From the NCBI GenBank assembly GCA_021777365.1, contig JAJYDP010000136.1, positions 1 to 9,934 on the forward strand: DNA of 9,934 nucleotides. Reading direction: 5' to 3'. Below the pieces are notes generated by a model, which saw nothing but the letters and a program-made list of their open reading frames with translations, did no database searches and was not told the DNA's origin. This DNA is from Chloroflexota bacterium (GTDB lineage: Bacteria; Chloroflexota; Limnocylindria; Limnocylindrales; CSP1-4). The position numbers and the translations under genes were made by a program. Numbering within the stretch: the first letter of the stretch is position 1; each line of letters opens with the position of its first letter. Positions 8,824 through 9,934 of the stretch are shown here, one piece after another.

Positions 8824-9825
8824 ATGAAGATTGGCATCGACCTCGGTACCGCGAACGTCATCGTCTACGTCAAGGGCAGGGGCATCGTCATCACCGAGCC
8901 CTCCGTCGTCGCGGTCGGCGAGGACAACCGGATCGTCGCCGTGGGCGAGGAGGCCCGCGAGATGATCGGCCGCACCCCCGGCAACATCCAGGCGATCCGC
9001 CCCATGAAGGACGGCGTGATCGCCGACTACGTCATCACCGAGGCGATGCTGCGCTTCTTCATCGGCAAGGCGAAGCGCGGCCGGATCGGCCTCTCGGCGC
9101 GGCCCGAGGTGATGATCAGCGTCCCGGCCGGGGTCACCTCGGTCGAGAAGCGCGCGGTCCGCGACGCGGCCCTCAAGGCGGGCGCCAAGGAGGCGTACCT
9201 GATCGAGGAGCCGCTGGCCGCGGCGATCGGCGCCAACGTGCCCATCAGCGGGCCGTCCGGGAACATGATCATCGACATCGGCGGCGGCACCTCCGAGATC
9301 GCGGTCATCTCGCTGGGCGGCATCGTGGTCTCGAACAGCCTGCGCGTGGGCGGCAACAAGTTCGACGAGGCGATCGCCTCCTACATCCGCAAGAAGTACA
9401 ACCTCATGATCGGCGAGCGGACGGCCGAGGAGGTCAAGATCCAGATCGGCACCGCGCTGCCGCTGGAGCGCGAGCTGACCATGGAGGTCCGCGGCCGAGA
9501 CCTGATCGCCGGGCTGCCGCGCACCATCCCGATCACCTCGTCCGAGGTCATGGAGGCGATCGAGATCCCGCTCCAGATGCTGGTGGCCGCCGTGCGCAGC
9601 GTGCTCGAGCAGACCCCGCCCGAGCTGTCCTCCGACATCATCGACAAGGGCATGGTGATGTCCGGCGGCGGCTCGCTGCTGCGCAACGTGGACAAGCTGC
9701 TCACCCAGGTCACCGGCGTGCCCTGCCACGTCGCCGAGAACTCGCTCAACTGCGTGGCGCTTGGCACGGGCCTCGCCCTCGAGCACTTCGACTTCTTCAA
9801 GAAGTCCCTGGTGTCGCAGATCTAG
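8824..9825 (+). CDS. mreB: Rod shape-determining protein MreB/Mbl
   Basis: MreB is a bacterial actin that forms membrane-bound filaments guiding side-wall synthesis. The 333-residue product has the actin-fold landmarks: phosphate-1 loop [17 protein letters not shown] at 4-20, Glu128-Glu129 in [12 protein letters not shown], phosphate-2 loop DIGGGTSE at 151-158, and the adenosine motif [12 protein letters not shown] at 277-288. It starts directly at the first beta strand, so it lacks the N-terminal amphipathic helix of E. coli MreB, and no upstream in-frame start exists. The hydrophobic loop near 86-92 may serve for membrane contact. The end [13 protein letters not shown] is like Gram-positive MreB/Mbl; the two cannot be told apart from one copy. 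It follows murA by 81 nt and may have its own promoter. Confidence 0.94.
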   Translation: MKIGIDLGTANVIVYVKGRGIVITEPSVVAVGEDNRIVAVGEEAREMIGRTPGNIQAIRPMKDGVIADYVITEAMLRFFIGKAKRGRIGLSARPEVMISVPAGVTSVEKRAVRDAALKAGAKEAYLIEEPLAAAIGANVPISGPSGNMIIDIGGGTSEIAVISLGGIVVSNSLRVGGNKFDEAIASYIRKKYNLMIGERTAEEVKIQIGTALPLERELTMEVRGRDLIAGLPRTIPITSSEVMEAIEIPLQMLVAAVRSVLEQTPPELSSDIIDKGMVMSGGGSLLRNVDKLLTQVTGVPCHVAENSLNCVALGTGLALEHFDFFKKSLVSQI

Positions 9826-9830
9826 TGGCC

Positions 9831-9908
9831 GGCCGTCTCGCCCGCCGCCCTCCGGCGATTCCAGTCCGCCGGACTGAGATCGCCTGCGGGTCGGCAGCCG
9901 AGACGGCC
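9831..9908 (+). terminator. Large nested inverted repeat after mreB
   Basis: Five bases past the mreB stop, GGCCGTCTCG (9831-9840) is exactly repeated in reverse complement as CGAGACGGCC (9899-9908). Inside it GCCGCCC (9844-9850) pairs with GGGTCGGC (9888-9895) with one bulge. The core has GGCGAT/ATCGCC (9854-9859, 9879-9884) and CAGTCC/GGACTG (9862-9867, 9871-9876) around a GCC loop. Together this folds as a single imperfect hairpin of 78 nt with about 30 pairs. A C/T-rich tract follows but no T run. It may end transcription, possibly from both sides, or be a palindromic repeat element or small RNA. The last bases (9931-9933) read ATG, too close to the edge to call a gene. Confidence 0.5.
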
Positions 9909-9934
9909 TCTCGCCCCCTCCTCCCGGTCGATGC

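Noticed and set aside
9885..9934. A Rho-independent terminator of classic form after mreB
   Set aside because: The hairpin is strong but no T run follows either arm on the plus strand, so the classic form is not met. The region is listed only as terminator-like.

Overview
This is one high-GC stretch, coded entirely on the + strand, that carries a complete F1Fo ATP synthase operon followed by two cell-wall genes. The order is an atpZ/atpI-type accessory gene, atpB (a), atpE (c), atpF (b), atpH (delta), atpA (alpha), atpG (gamma), atpD (beta), atpC (epsilon), murA, then an mreB/mbl-type gene. All eight structural subunits are present, full length, and keep the active-site residues that can be checked by eye. 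No mobile element, CRISPR array, tRNA or rRNA was seen.

The organism is a free-living, peptidoglycan-making bacterium with very GC-rich codon use. Third positions are almost always G or C, and TTA, CTA and TCA codons are essentially absent. The protein style (c-subunit loop RNP, b subunit with an N-terminal extension, a subunit with a His/Glu-rich tail, atpC-murA-mreB linkage) suggests a GC-rich Chloroflexota lineage, for example a Limnocylindria-like soil or freshwater group. A deep actinobacterium is an alternative. This placement is inference, not a database result.

Layout: bases 1-102 hold a weak hairpin and a probable promoter with an extended -10 (67-75). Bases 103-1690 encode the accessory protein and membrane subunits a and c. 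Bases 1699-2822 encode the stalk subunits b and delta. Bases 2893-7408 encode alpha, gamma, beta and epsilon. Bases 7411-8742 encode MurA, 2 nt after epsilon and probably translated by coupling. An 81-nt gap with a hairpin and a -10-like element precedes mreB (8824-9825). The window ends with a roughly 78-nt nested inverted repeat just past the mreB stop.

The ATP synthase genes build a probably proton-driven enzyme: c-ring carboxylate Glu57, essential a-subunit Arg, catalytic beta Glu189. MurA makes the first committed peptidoglycan precursor and MreB organises wall growth, so the window links energy supply to envelope growth. This is essentially a conserved housekeeping region and I did not find a new multi-gene system. 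The points most worth a second look are the Cys-to-Asp active site of MurA, the large 3' palindrome, the GC hairpins and short bridging reading frames in the spacers between genes, and the almost leaderless mreB start.
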